Below are positions 1 to 11,413 of a DNA stretch of 41,656 nucleotides, piece by piece. A model generated the notes under the pieces. That model was not told the origin of the DNA. It made no database searches and saw only the letters and a list, made by a program, of their open reading frames with translations. Origin of the DNA: Chromera velia. Its lineage: Eukaryota > Sar > Chromeraceae. The position numbers and the translations under genes are program-made. Position 1 is the first letter of the stretch. Every line of letters starts with the position of its first letter. The stretch spans positions 22,309 to 63,964 of the forward strand of contig JAHBMJ010005829.1 in NCBI GenBank assembly GCA_018398765.1. Reading direction: 5' to 3'.

Positions 1-600
1 GTCTCTGTTTCTTTTCGAAGTCATCTGTCTGTCTGCTTGTCCGCCTGTCCGTGGCGTACGTCAAAGAAAAGAAAGAAAGAAGATCCACCCAGCCCGTCCG
101 CTGGTCGATCCGTCCGTCCGTTCGTCTGTGTGCCTGTCTGTGTGTCAAAGAAAGGAAAGGAGGAAGAAGAAGGAGGAGAAGAAGAAGAAGAAGAAAGAAA
201 ATGTAGTCTGTCTGTCTCCCTGTGTCTATCTGTTTGTCTGGCTGTCTTTCTGTCTGTATGAGTGAGTGAGAGGAAAAAGAAAGAAACCATATAGTCTGTG
301 TCTGCCTGTCGGTCGCCGGTCGGTCTGTCTGTCTGTCTGTCTGTCCGTCTGTCTGTCTGTCTGTCTGTGTCTGTCTGTGTCTGTCTGTGTCTGTCTGTGT
401 CTGTCTGTGTCTGTCTGTGTCTGTCTCTGTCTGTCTCTGTCTGTCTGTGTCTGTCTGTGTCTGTCTCTGTCTGTCTCTGTCTGTCTGTGTCTGTCTGTGT
501 CTGTCTGTGTCTGTCTGTGTCTGTCTGTGTCTGTCTGTGTCTGTCTGTGTCTGTCTGTGTCTGTCTGTGTCTGTCTGTCTGTCTGTCTCTCTCAGACTGA
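1..600. repeat. CTGT-family microsatellite with decamer substructure
   Basis: The first 260 bases mix CTGT/CCGT runs with short GAAA/GAAG tracts. From 361 to 570 the DNA is a strict decamer array, CTGTCTGTGT (type A) and CTGTCTCTGT (type B), arranged A6 B2 A2 B2 A9, and it ends in plain CTGT. Open frames across it code only Ser/Val/Cys/Leu strings and are not genes. Confidence 0.95.
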
Positions 601-640
601 CCGCTGTCTTTCAGACTCTGTATCCATGTGTTGATCGCTC

Positions 641-2165
641 GTTATGTTCAGAGAGAGGCTCTGCACGCAGGCATAAGGTTGCAAAAGTAATAGAGGATGC
701 ATGCTACCGCTCCACCCCTGCCCTTTGTCACTCTGCCTTTCACTCGCACTTCGTTAGAGAAAACCAAGCATAATCTAATCTTATCCCGGGACCGTAATTC
801 AAATGCATCCATGTGTGTCGGCCGTTTGAATGGTTTTAAAATGTAAGGCAAGAAATACATGTGTCGTGATGAGATGTGTCGTTGCCAGTGCATGTATGCG
901 TGCATGGTGTGGAGTAATGTGCATGAATATATGGTGCAAGGCGAACGTCAGATAATTAACTGGTATGCAGGTCTAGGGCTCCGGCCTTGAACACAATGTA
1001 ATCCTGTAATCCAGTCCTAAAGTGAGTCTTTGTCCATTCTTTGACTTTGCAGAATAAATTTAATAATACTCTGCGTTTCTTTGACAACTTCAAGTTACGT
1101 CTAACGTAAATTCTTGATAACATAATTAACATTATCAACAATGGCGTTAGTACACTCTATGAAAGCGGCTTCAAAAATATGAAAAGGCGGCTTTAATACT
1201 GCATATAGCTTAGAACGTGCGTAGCCGATACGATCTATACATATACAACCTTCCCCCCCCCAAATTTTCTTCTTTTTTGGATCTGCAAATCGATTCGCAG
1301 CATCACTCACTAAGACTTGTCATTTATGTGAATATGAAAGTTTGTCAACTTTAAACTTTTTGAAGTAAAAAAGAACACTTTAATTACTTTGCAATCAAGT
1401 CCGAATCGATCCTGCTCAAACAGTGAACTAGATATTGAAGCCCTGCCTGGAGCCTTCCATGCGTGTCACGCTACATGTCGCGACGTGTATTCTAGCGTCT
1501 AACGCGGTGGCGGCCCTATTCGCCGCCCGAAGTAGCCCCAAAACAGTGCTCAAACTAGCTCAAACCAGCGTTGCGTGTACAAGGGGTGATTAACACTTCG
1601 AAGTTGCCACTTTGACAGGCATCACAATGAACATCACATTGGCACCACAGAATATATTGGATGAGGGGAGATCTTTCAGCCGTCGACGACCTCAAAACGA
1701 TTGGACCCTTCCATACCAAAGAAAGAGTCACGGTTCACATTCGCACAAATGTACGGAAAGACAACACTCGTGCATGTGATAAAACAATCCGAGTAGAACG
1801 ATGCCTTCTCGGAGGCAATCACCGAGAAGTTGAGAATGCCGCCGCGGGTCCGCGCAGCCAGGATGATCCACAAGAATCAATCTTACAGAGACAAACATGA
1901 ACATGGAAACACCGAATCCAACTGGAGAAAGACACTCTTGAGACATGCAGTCAAGTAAGAGCTCTCCACAAACCCGCCAACAAGAGACATGAAGGCAAGC
2001 AGGGTGTATAGAATGAGACGAATCAAGACAGGCCTTTTCTCACGCTCAAGCGGCGGAAAAAAACAAAGAAAATTTTAATTAAGCACCAAGACACACGCCC
2101 TCAATCCAGACAAACCACGTCCGCACACATCCACACATGCAGACTGATCGAACGTATCGATGGGA
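641..2165. other. Intergenic, no supported gene
   Basis: About 1.5 kb with only short unconvincing ORFs. The part from about 900 to 1440 is AT-rich and includes a C9 run at 1252-1260; the rest is mixed composition. The right end is probably the 3' flank of the minus-strand gene that ends at 2166. No RNA gene, TIR or satellite was recognised here. Confidence 0.5.
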
Positions 2166-4232
2166 TCAGTCGTAAAGCTCCCAGTTGACCGACGACCGCC
2201 CCATGCTCCGCATCTGAAACACCTCACGCCCTGTCAGCTGCTGCCCCTGCGCCCCCCCCGCTGGCGCATCCTCAGGCTGCGTATCAGAGTCTTGTGGAAG
2301 CCACGGAAGCACACTGTTGGCAAGGGGCAACAGCTCAAAGATGCTCGAGTATCTAGGCAGCCCCCCCCTCTGCACAACAACCCGGTGCTCGACCTTCGGC
2401 ACCTCCCCCCTCGTCATGTAATCCAACGTTTCCCCCGCAAAGACAAGCACATGACGACACGGCGATCCCGACGTGCGCCTTTGTTTCTCGTCTGCGGCAC
2501 AAAGGAGACCCTCCGCGTCTACCCAGTGGCACGACGCCTCCATCCCCCGAGACCGCAGCTGTATCCCCCACCCAACTTGAAGGGAAGACGCCGTGGTGAC
2601 AGTGATGCACCCGATGTCGTAATGAGCCTCTGAGGCCACTAAGGCCTCCGCAGACTTGTTGGAAGCGAGCGCAAGGGGGTTACTGCCATAACGGAATGCC
2701 TCAAAAAACGAACTGTACGGTGCCTCTCCCACCCCCCCCGCATCACCAACGAAGGCTGACTGGAACTGCTGAGAGGTGAACCCGATCCCCTCCAGGATCT
2801 TTCGGCCTACCTTCAATGCAAGCGCCTTCATGGGATGAAAGTGACTCTGCAACACCTCCTCAATCTCTGGTTCAGAGGCCTGCATTGCCCCCTCGCGAAC
2901 CTTCAACACTTCCTTACCAACGTGTGACATCAGGTGCCACCCGGACGCTCTGTCATCTGGCTCCATGGCGAGTTTTCGTTTCACGTCCAACCCTGTGCTG
3001 TCAAAGACCTTTCGGAGGGGCCCCGGAAGCGCGTCACTCTCCAACCGCGACAGTTTCACAATCACAAAGCCATGAGTGCGGAAGAAATCTGCAGTCGCGG
3101 GGTCATCCGCAGTGCCCCACTGAGGGAGGGGATTCAGTTGGAGGGACAGGCGCAGTGCCGCAACATTCACCAGCGGCAACTGCGGAACTCGGAGCTGCGA
3201 AACCTCCCCCACCTCCTCCCTTCCCGGTCCTGATCCCCCCTCAACCCCCACCTGCAGCAGCACACCATCCCCCAGGGCATTCTTCAAGTCACCATTCGAA
3301 CGAATTGCGTAGATGCCTCTGTAAGTACAGGCAGTGTGTTCGGGGCCTTCGAACTTCACCTGCAGAGTGGGCGTGTTCGGCAGGCCCAGCTCTCTCTGGA
3401 GCTGGTGCTACAGCCCCGTCAAGCTGAGGGACTCGGGGTCCGCGTAGGAGGGGCAAATCTGACCGTTGGGTTTCTGCACCGCAATGCGGAGCTTTGGGAC
3501 AACCGCAATGTGGCACGTGTTGCTCATATGGAAAAGGTCTTCGTCTGTGCGGATGCGGAGCCAGATACCGGAGGCTCTCTGCACACAGACACCTGCTAGA
3601 CTCTCTCTGGGGATACACAACCCAGCTGCACCCGTGTCCAGGGTCTGTTCGACCCATTCGACAGCGGAGACGGGGCACGGGTCAATATCCAATTTTTTTA
3701 TGACCCTGTCCGAAGAGGGACAAGCGTGAACGAGAACCTCCCGCTTCTTCGTACTGTAGTCACACGCTGCTCTCACACCAATTGCACGCAGACGGCCGGC
3801 TATGGGCCGGAAGAAGCGGATTTGCCGATTTCCCTCCCGGCCTGCTGGGGCAGTCAAGGAATCGGGGACTATTCGAATGCGGCCTCCATCGTCCTCAAAC
3901 GACACTTGATTGTCAGTGGCCTGCGTTAGGCCGAGCTGAATAGGGAGATCGACGCTCACTGCAAGAAGCGAGTCTTCTGTGGCCTTGATCGTGGCAATGC
4001 AGCCCTGTCCACGAAGCCGAAGAACCAAGCGGAGGGTGGATTCCTTCTCAATATTGTAGTCGGAGAGAGTTCGCCCATCCTCAAGTTGCTTGCCTGCGAA
4101 GATAAGTCTCTGCTGATCAGGCGGGGTCCCTTCTTTGTCTTGAATTTTTTCTTTCACCGCTTCAATTGAGTCGGAAGGTTCAACATCTAAAGTGACCGTC
4201 TTCCCGGTCAGAGTTTTTACGTAAATCTGCAT
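2166..4232 (-). CDS. Ubiquitin-domain / 2OG-Fe(II) oxygenase fusion, with in-frame TAG
   Basis: Minus-strand reading frame of 688 codons without introns, starting at the ATG of the ubiquitin domain (4230-4232). Codons 1-77 are a diverged ubiquitin: the start [12 protein letters not shown], the [20 protein letters not shown] core, and Lys48 and Lys63 equivalents are present, but the end reads RLRGQG instead of RLRGG. Codons about 78-370 are an unrecognised middle region. Codons about 380-640 resemble the isopenicillin N synthase-like 2OG-Fe(II) dioxygenase fold: [13 protein letters not shown] near the start, HYD (His537, Asp539) and EHR (His616) as the iron triad, and RYS (Arg627, Ser629) as the 2-oxoglutarate-binding motif. 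The substrate is unknown. A TAG at 3408-3410 (codon 275) interrupts the frame; coding-like sequence continues on both sides in the same frame. It may be a broken gene, readthrough, an unrecognised intron or a sequence error. An upstream extension beyond 4232 is open to 4397 but has no clear start. The gene is divergent from the coiled-coil gene at 5140. Confidence 0.8.
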
Positions 4233-5139
4233 TCTCTTGTTGATTAATTCTTTACCGCCGTCTCCGCAACCGCTTAAGGGACCGCACACAGACGGTCTCG
4301 ACTCTGGCACTGAGCCGGACAGGCGTGTGGCTTTCGATACACTGATGGGAGCCAAAGGACTTATTTGATATCGCTCTCTGAGAACACACTGCTGCAATTA
4401 AGAAGCTGGTGGAGAACGGTGGCGATCCTTGAATCATCCTTTACGTAAGATCCGGCCTACGATTGAGAAGATTCAAGAAGGATCGAAGGGATTCCGGGCA
4501 GATTTCGCGGCCGCGCGGGGGCCCGGGTCCGACCATGCGCATGCTGGCATCTCCTGGCCAAGAGACGGAAATCTCGCTCATCATTCAATGACACCCAGAA
4601 TCACCCAGATGACACATTGAATGAGGGCACCCCTGTTGTGATATATATCATATTTGTTGTCTTTCTGAAGGTTTGCTTGATTAAGGCTGAGATGAGGGCA
4701 CAAAGAAAGTCATATCGCAGATTGATAGATTGCTTGATGGGTTCCTGTGAACTTGGACAGAGGCAAACAGATCCCCCATCTCCACTTTATCTTTCACTGC
4801 CCTGTCTTACTTTGCGCTGCGACTCTGGTCCATTCCTGTCGGTTCATTGAATCATTCGACTCTTGCGCAGCGGCATAATTCCAGAGGGCCAAGGGTCGAA
4901 GGAATAGAGTTAGGTTCTCCCATTTTTCTTGGGGCAACGTCGTGCCTTATTTACATCGTCTCTGCGGGACACTGATTTCCTTTTTAGGCCAACCGCGCGG
5001 CTGCAGTCTACCAGCCACTGAAGCTGGGTCGCATCTACTCCATTTTGTTTCTTAGGTTTTTTCGTACCGGTCCTCTGCGTGGTTTCTTTTTTCTTCCGAG
5101 CTTCTTTGCCAGAGCCTTGATGTCTGAGTGACAGACTGA
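4233..5139. promoter_or_regulatory. Divergent intergenic region between two head-to-head genes
   Basis: About 900 bp between the start of the minus-strand ubiquitin-oxygenase frame and the plus-strand coiled-coil gene, so it presumably holds both promoters and 5' UTRs. No TATA box or other core element can be assigned with confidence. Small ORFs at 4429-4850 have no recognisable content. Confidence 0.4.
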
Positions 5140-8100
5140 ATGGAGACGGCGGAAGCTGACCAGCGAGCACCCCCAGGGGGTGTGCAGGGGGGGGAGGATG
5201 TGGATGAGTGGCCGGCCCCCGTGGACAATGGGCACTCCTGGGCACCCGTCAGCGTTCCTACCCAGGAAGTGCAGGTGAGTGCCTCGAGAGTGGGTGCCGT
5301 GCATTCATTCCTCCTGGTCTTCCCGTTCTCGTGGATGCCTTGCCCTCCTCCCCCTGCAGGTCGCTGACGGTTCCCCGAACCACCCACGAGTCTTCAGAGA
5401 CCCCGGGAGGGTGCGTGCAGTGGAGAGAGACGCAGCCCTGACCTCCCAAACGGCAGAGCCCGAGGGTGCCGAAGTCAGTCGAAATCTGGGCCTTGTTGTC
5501 TTCGTTGCTTTCCTACTCTCTCCTGACCATGTAGATCTTGAGGACATGCTAGCTGGGCCTTCACGATGGGATCTGCCGATCTATGCAAAAACAAACAAGA
5601 AGTCCGATTCCCCTCTCACCTCACTCCTCGATTCCCCTCTCATCTCACTGACGCTGCAGGCCCGGCAGACTTTGATCGAGTCTCTCCGACAAGACAACCT
5701 GCTGCTCTCCGACGAGAACGAGGCACTGAAGACAAGGTCAATTCCTAGGCGGACAGGATGCAGTGACATGACTTAATTGGAGAAGTATTTATTGAATGAA
5801 TGAATGAACGAACGAAAGAAGAAAGGAAGAAAGAAAAACCTCGTCACCTGGCAACTGGTCTCGCAATCTCTGTGTTTCTTCTCTCTTGCCTCTTCCTCTT
5901 TGTTCTGCCTTACTGGGTGTGGGCATTCTCCCCTCTCTGTACACATTTGCTTCTCCTGTCACTTCCTGCTTCTCTGGGGACCCTCTCTTCCTCCGACGCT
6001 TCCCCTTTCCCCCTATGTCTGTCTGCCTGTCTGCCTGATTCCCATCGGCTGATCGACGCAAACACCCCCCGCAAACCCACCACCCCCTCTGACCCTGGTC
6101 CGTCCGGATGCGCGCAGAACTTCTGTACTTGAGGAGGAACTCTACAGAGCACAGAGGGCACTCGACAGCCAGAGGGAGAGAGAAGGGAGGGTGCTGCAGA
6201 GAGTCGTCGAGATGGAAGAGGTCCGTTCATTTTTGTGTGTGCAGTTCTGCCTCACTCTGGGTCTGGGTCTGCCCATTTCTTCTGTCGACTCTGTCCATCC
6301 ATGGGTCAGGATTCTGTAAGTTTGCCCAAGTCTTTTCTTAGTGATCATGGCCCGCTCTCTCTCTCCTTTTCTCTCTTTCTCTCTGTGTCTGTGTTTGCGT
6401 GCGCGCGTGAGTGCATCTGTGTGGCTCTCGCTACGTAGTTTTCACATCTTTCCTCCCTCCCCCTTCCTCCCTGCCCTGTGGATGGAATCTGCTTCCTTCC
6501 TCCTGGAGGCATGCAGACAATGGAGGACATCGAACAACGGGAGGCCTCTTTGATGAAGAAACAAAACATGCAGGCAAAGGTGAGTGAGGGAGGGAGGAGA
6601 AAAGAAGGAATAAGGGGGGGGGAGGGAGGTAGACAGACGGATTCTCTCTGGTCGATCAGGAGAGGAGAATGAGGCCTGGGTTTGTTCTTCGTTCGTGTTC
6701 GTGTAGCCTGCATGTCTCCGTTGGTTGAGTCCGTTACGTGAGATCTCCGACTTTGTCCCTTTTCACATGTTATTTTTTTTGTTCCGTCTCTCGAGTGTGT
6801 CCCCTTCTCCTCTCTCTTTTCTGCGTCTTTCCTCCTTTGCGTTCCTCTGCTCGGAGGGAGTGGGTCACAAAGAAAGACGGCACAGCAGGCAGGGGACATG
6901 TTTATAACGTAACAGAAAAGGCGGGTAAGAGAAGTGAGCGATCCAAGCAACTGCTGGAAGATCCAACCAGGGTAGAGACGAAATGATGTTGGGAGTTGGG
7001 TGAGTGCGTGTGTGACCTGAACATTAGGAACGATGAACACAGAGTCCGTGTGCGCTTATTGTGCTTCGGCCTCTTTTGCTTTTTGCTTCTGTACACGTAT
7101 TTATGTGCGTGTATAAAGACGCATGTGTCTGCACCGATGTGTACGTCTAACGTTTGCGTGCCCCTGTTTCTTTCTTTTTGTTTGTGGTGTGTGTGTGTGA
7201 AGGAACTTGCAACCCTTCGTCGGAAGAAGATTCTCGACGAGATGGACCGGCAGGAGGAGGAAGAGATGGAAAGAAGGGCAGCAGCCGAAGGAAGGGACAG
7301 AGACCCCATGGGGGTGCGTGAGTCTGTATGCTCGTGCCATTTCTCTCTCTCTCTCTCTCTCTCTGTGACGAGATGGGTAGGCTGCTTGGCTTGGCTCGGG
7401 TTGCTGATTTTGGGGTTTGGGGGGGATCCTTCGATCGATCTCTTCTTCGATCATCGGCATGCATGTTCTTTCTTTTTTTCTTTCTTTTCTTTTCTTTTCT
7501 TTTCTTTTGTTTTCTTTTCTTCTTTCTTCCTTCCTTCCTTCCTTTCTTTCTTTCTTTCTTTCTTTCTTTCTAGCGAGTCCGCTCCTGCATGTAAACCACT
7601 TGAATCGCATGCATCCAGAAAGTTTTTCGGGGCCGTTGAGTGTCTGTGTCTATCAAAACAAATACGCCAAGGGTTCGTTTGGAAAGTGTGCCGGGTCTTT
7701 GCTTTTGTGTGTTGGTTTTGCATTTTGATTGTGTTCTGTGAGTGTGAGTCCAAGTCTTTCTGTGTCCCTTAAGACATTGGTGAACATCTGAGGTGTGGGT
7801 ACGTGGAGCCTCGGTATGTTGTTGTCTCTTTTCTCCTTCTGCGTTCTTGATGGCTTTCTCTGTTTTGACTTCTTTCTCATCTGCCAGTCTGTCTGCTCTC
7901 TTCTTTTTGTTTATTTGTTTGTTTGTGCCTGCAGAGACTCGATGGTCTTGGGAGAAGTCAGATGGGCGGATTGGACGCCTCTTTGGAAGACTCTGCATGG
8001 GAATCTCTTCTCGCAGGGGAGGGGGGGGGCAGGTCAGTTGGAGTGAGGGAGAGGGAGGGAATGGACGAGGCGTCGTGTCCAGTTTTGTGCGTCAAGATGC

Positions 8101-9790
8101 AGAAACAAGGTGGAAGATGGACACGAGGTGTTTGCTGTGAGACTCTAGAAGGATCTCGTACAGAGTTGAGGTCATGCGACTCAGCCCTCTCTTTTCTGTG
8201 TGTGCCTTTCAAGCTTCACTTTAATATCGGCATAGACACCCCCTCTGTCTAGACACTTAAAGGACTCTTTCAGCAGTGAAGAGCGAGAGAGAGAAAGAGA
8301 GTAGGAACGTAGGTCTGCTACAATTCTCTCTTTCAGTCCGTTGCTCTGTTTCTTTTGCTTTCCACTCGGACCCTTTGGGTTCGTATTTATGAAGAGAACG
8401 GAGAATGGGGATAAAAAGTCAATGAGCGAATTTGGATGGCCTCTCTTGATTCTGCAGAAGAGGGCGGGGTCGGGGTGGAGGCCGAGGGGAGGGCCTGACA
8501 CTTGACCGACTGAGGGCTCATTTGGGGGGGGAGGATGGAGACGGGGCGGAGTTTGAAAATGAAGAGACAGAAGGCCGCAGGGCGTTGATGAGAGAATTGC
8601 GGGAGGCAGGTGCGGCTCCGGATTCGCTTCCCTTTTTTGACCCGAATTTTCGACGAGAAGGGAGGGAAGATGAGGGGAGCGATGAGGGGGACCTGGAGGG
8701 ATTCCCTCCTGAGGGGGGGGGGTCGGGTGAGTTGCTTCGGTTTTCTGCAACGCGAGTTGGCGAGCTGGCTGAGTTGGAAGGGAGAGTGGCGGGACTGTCG
8801 GAGGACAAAAGGATGTTGCAAGCAGCCAACAGAGAACTCCAATTACAGGTGAGTGCCTTGGATCCTTGTGCACAGTTGCTTTGGTAGTCGATTCCCGATG
8901 CCAACTATCCTGTGTTTTTTCCTTTTTCCTTTGTGCCATCTCGTGAAGTGCCTTAATGTCTAGGGAGAAGCTCCCTTCCCTTCATTCTCTGCCTGACTGC
9001 GTCTTGCTCTATCGCTTCCGCTTGGTGTCCCAGTCTCTGCAGGGATGCATGCCTGAATTTGTAGATACACGCACGGTTTCTTCCTGCAGGTCCAGGAGAT
9101 GGCGGAGTTGCTGAGGAGTGCACGTGAGTCTGCTGACGAGGCGGCCCAGCAGCTGACCACCGCACCTGCCCAGACGCCGACCCCGGCTGACGCTGACGGA
9201 GGGGCAGGAAGGGGGGCAGACTCTTCTGGGGATTTTCGACCCCAGGCCACAGGAACATCCCTGCACGCGGAACTGAAGGACACGCACACAGTGACAGACG
9301 GGGACATTTCGGAGGGGGGGTCCCTGTCTGTTGCGGAGAGGGAGAGGGAAGAAGAGTTAGAAGAGAAGGAGAGGGAACGAGAGAAGGAGCGAGAAAGAGA
9401 ACGGGTGGAACAGGAAACGTTGAGACATGAAAACCAAATTATGAAGAGGGAATACCAAAAACTGCGAACATTGGCAATGGTAAGTGGGACTTACCTTCTG
9501 GTTGCGGGATGACCCTTGTAAGACGTTCACGGTTTGCGTTTTTTATTCCCCCAGCAGTGGCACGTCGCTCGACTCTTAGAGCTTCTTGGTAAAGTGACGT
9601 GTGTGTTGGCATCTTCGCAGTCGGATGACGACGGTGAGAACGGTAGCGGAACGAGTGAAAATGGGTGTGTGTGCCTGTTGCAGAGAGCGTGAGCCGTTCT
9701 CTTTCTTTCAGGTCTCTGACGATCTTTTGTTTTCCTTCTCTTCTTCTATCAAACGGGTAGCATGTTGTTGTTGCTGGTTACCTGTGAAGG

Positions 9791-9837
<47 letters not shown>

Positions 9838-9855
9838 CTGCGTGTGTGTGTCTGC

Positions 9856-9895
<40 letters not shown>

Positions 9896-10978
9896 GTGTG
9901 TGCCTGCAGGCCAAAATCGCAGAGCAGGAAGAGGTGTTGCGGCACGCCCAAAGAGAAATACGAAGAGTCCGGAGACAGAAAGAGGAGACCTCGACCTGTT
10001 TGGGGGAAGTCAGAGAGGTACGGAAAGGGGGGGAAAGGGAAGCAGGATCAGAAGTTCAGATCAGATCACACTTCTCCACCCTCCCGCATTTCTTCTCTGG
10101 CATACTGTCGCTGCCCTGCTTTGCTCTCTACGGCCCCTCTGTAAGCTCTGTCTTTTTCTCACCTGGTTTGTATGACTCGGGCTGGCTTCCTTTTCTTTTT
10201 TCTGAATGCTTGCAGGAGTTGTGTGTGGTTGTGAACGAAAAGAAGGATCTGGAGGTCGCGGCTTTGGCTCTGGAGGATGAAAGAGAAGAACTTGAGGTAG
10301 GTGTGTTCACTGCCTGGTTCTGTTGCATGCTGTGTCTGTCTGTCTGTCTGTCTGTCTTTCCGTCCCGCTTACCGGTGCGGAATGTTTTGTCTTTCGTCAG
10401 GATGTCGGACTTCACATGAGGCTGCAGAAACTTCAAGAAAAAACACACGAATCTGCATGCTTCATTTCGGGGTGGCTCGTCCCATCCACGCATACATCAA
10501 GCATCTCTCTCACGTAGACCGTCCATCTGGGTGCTCTGTCTGATCAAGTGTGGGTCCATTCACGTGTTGATATTTCAATGACATCGTGCAGACAAAGATC
10601 CGGGTGCTTCGGGAGCTGAAGATAAGAAACGAAGCAGCAGTGACGGAAGAATTGATGAGAGAGAGGGCAGCAAAGCAGAGAGCGGAACTTCAACAGAAGA
10701 CTCAGGGTATTAATTTCTCTGCTCACCTGGCGGCGTGTCGGGCAATTACAGATTCTTACTTTCGAATGCTCGCAGAGCTTTTTGATTCCGTAGCTCAGAG
10801 AAGGCTTAAGCAATTAGTTGAAGGCGACCTCCGCCCCAACCCGAATAAAAATCCGGAGCTTCTGTGTTTGGCAAGTCCAGACCTGTATCAATTAGACGGA
10901 TTTGGTGGGGTCAGTCAGTCGGTCACACTATCCTTACCGTCAGCCGAAGTTTTCTTTATTTTTCAGGCTGCTAGATAG
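5140..10978 (+). CDS. Multi-exon coiled-coil protein
   Basis: Thirteen exons can be joined with consistent phase: 5140-5274, 5360-5473, 5660-5736, 6118-6220, 6517-6579, 7203-7313, 7935-8032, 8458-8848, 9090-9479, 9910-10017, 10216-10296, 10401-10478, 10592-10978. This gives about 711 residues. Acceptors are mostly TGCAG; donors are GTGAGT, GTCAGT, GTCCGT, GTACGG or GTAAGT. The product is rich in Glu, Arg, Lys and Gln with heptad-like stretches (for example LIESLRQDNLLLSDENEALK, LEEELYRAQRALDSQRERE, and an E/R-rich run ending exon 9). Exon 8 adds a Gly/Arg-rich then acidic segment. It is a structural or scaffold-type coiled-coil protein of unknown role; no catalytic domain is seen. The last intron call is uncertain: a donor at 10910 could splice to 10967 (same stop) or to 11414, which would fuse this gene to the next. 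Exon 12 uses a weak donor (GTCCCA). Confidence 0.75.
7330..7571 (+). repeat. Intronic TC and TTTC/TTCC microsatellites
   Basis: Inside the intron between 7313 and 7935. There is a (TC)n run at about 7343-7362, then about 100 bp of TTTTC, TTCC and TTTC repeats at 7471-7571. Pyrimidines are on the sense strand of the host gene. Confidence 0.9.
9791..9904 (+). repeat. Intronic (TC)n-(TG)n-(TGTATG)n compound repeat
   Basis: A compound microsatellite that runs almost into the acceptor TGCAG ending at 9909, so it takes the place of the polypyrimidine tract of that intron. Confidence 0.9.
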
Positions 10979-11413
10979 AACAACATCCATCTACAGCATG
11001 AAGGTTCAGGGCTGAGGGAAGTCTGGCAAGAGCTTTTCTTTGTCATCGGAGGAGAAAATGAACACTGCATGACCAATCGTCGAAGCAATTGACTTGGATT
11101 TATCGTCAAGGGAGACAGGCTACCAGACTGTTTACGTGGAGCCATGACGAGATATGATGCTGCAAGCTGCAAGGTGAAAAAGAAGAAGGGAAAAGAAGAG
11201 ACTTGAAAGCTCGCTTGTTTTTGTCGTGCTTGTCAACTCGCCTGTACCTGCCCCTTACATTGTAGACCCCTCCTTTTTTCCCGACATTCCTTCGTGAACC
11301 TATGCCTTGTAATGGGTGGGGTGAAGGTGTCATTGTATGCTCTGGTTGGTCTTTCTTTTTCAATTCTGGTGTTCTCTCTCACCTGGGTTCTGTCTGTGTG
11401 TGTGTCTGTGCAG

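Noticed and set aside
613-773. Possible last exon on the plus strand after a CT-rich acceptor (ending TTTCAG)
   Set aside because: The 50-codon frame has no recognisable content, and the upstream part would lie outside the window.
9621-9711. Possible extra exon in the coiled-coil gene
   Set aside because: Exon 9479 to 9910 already joins in phase 0, and no donor of the extra exon restores the coiled-coil frame.
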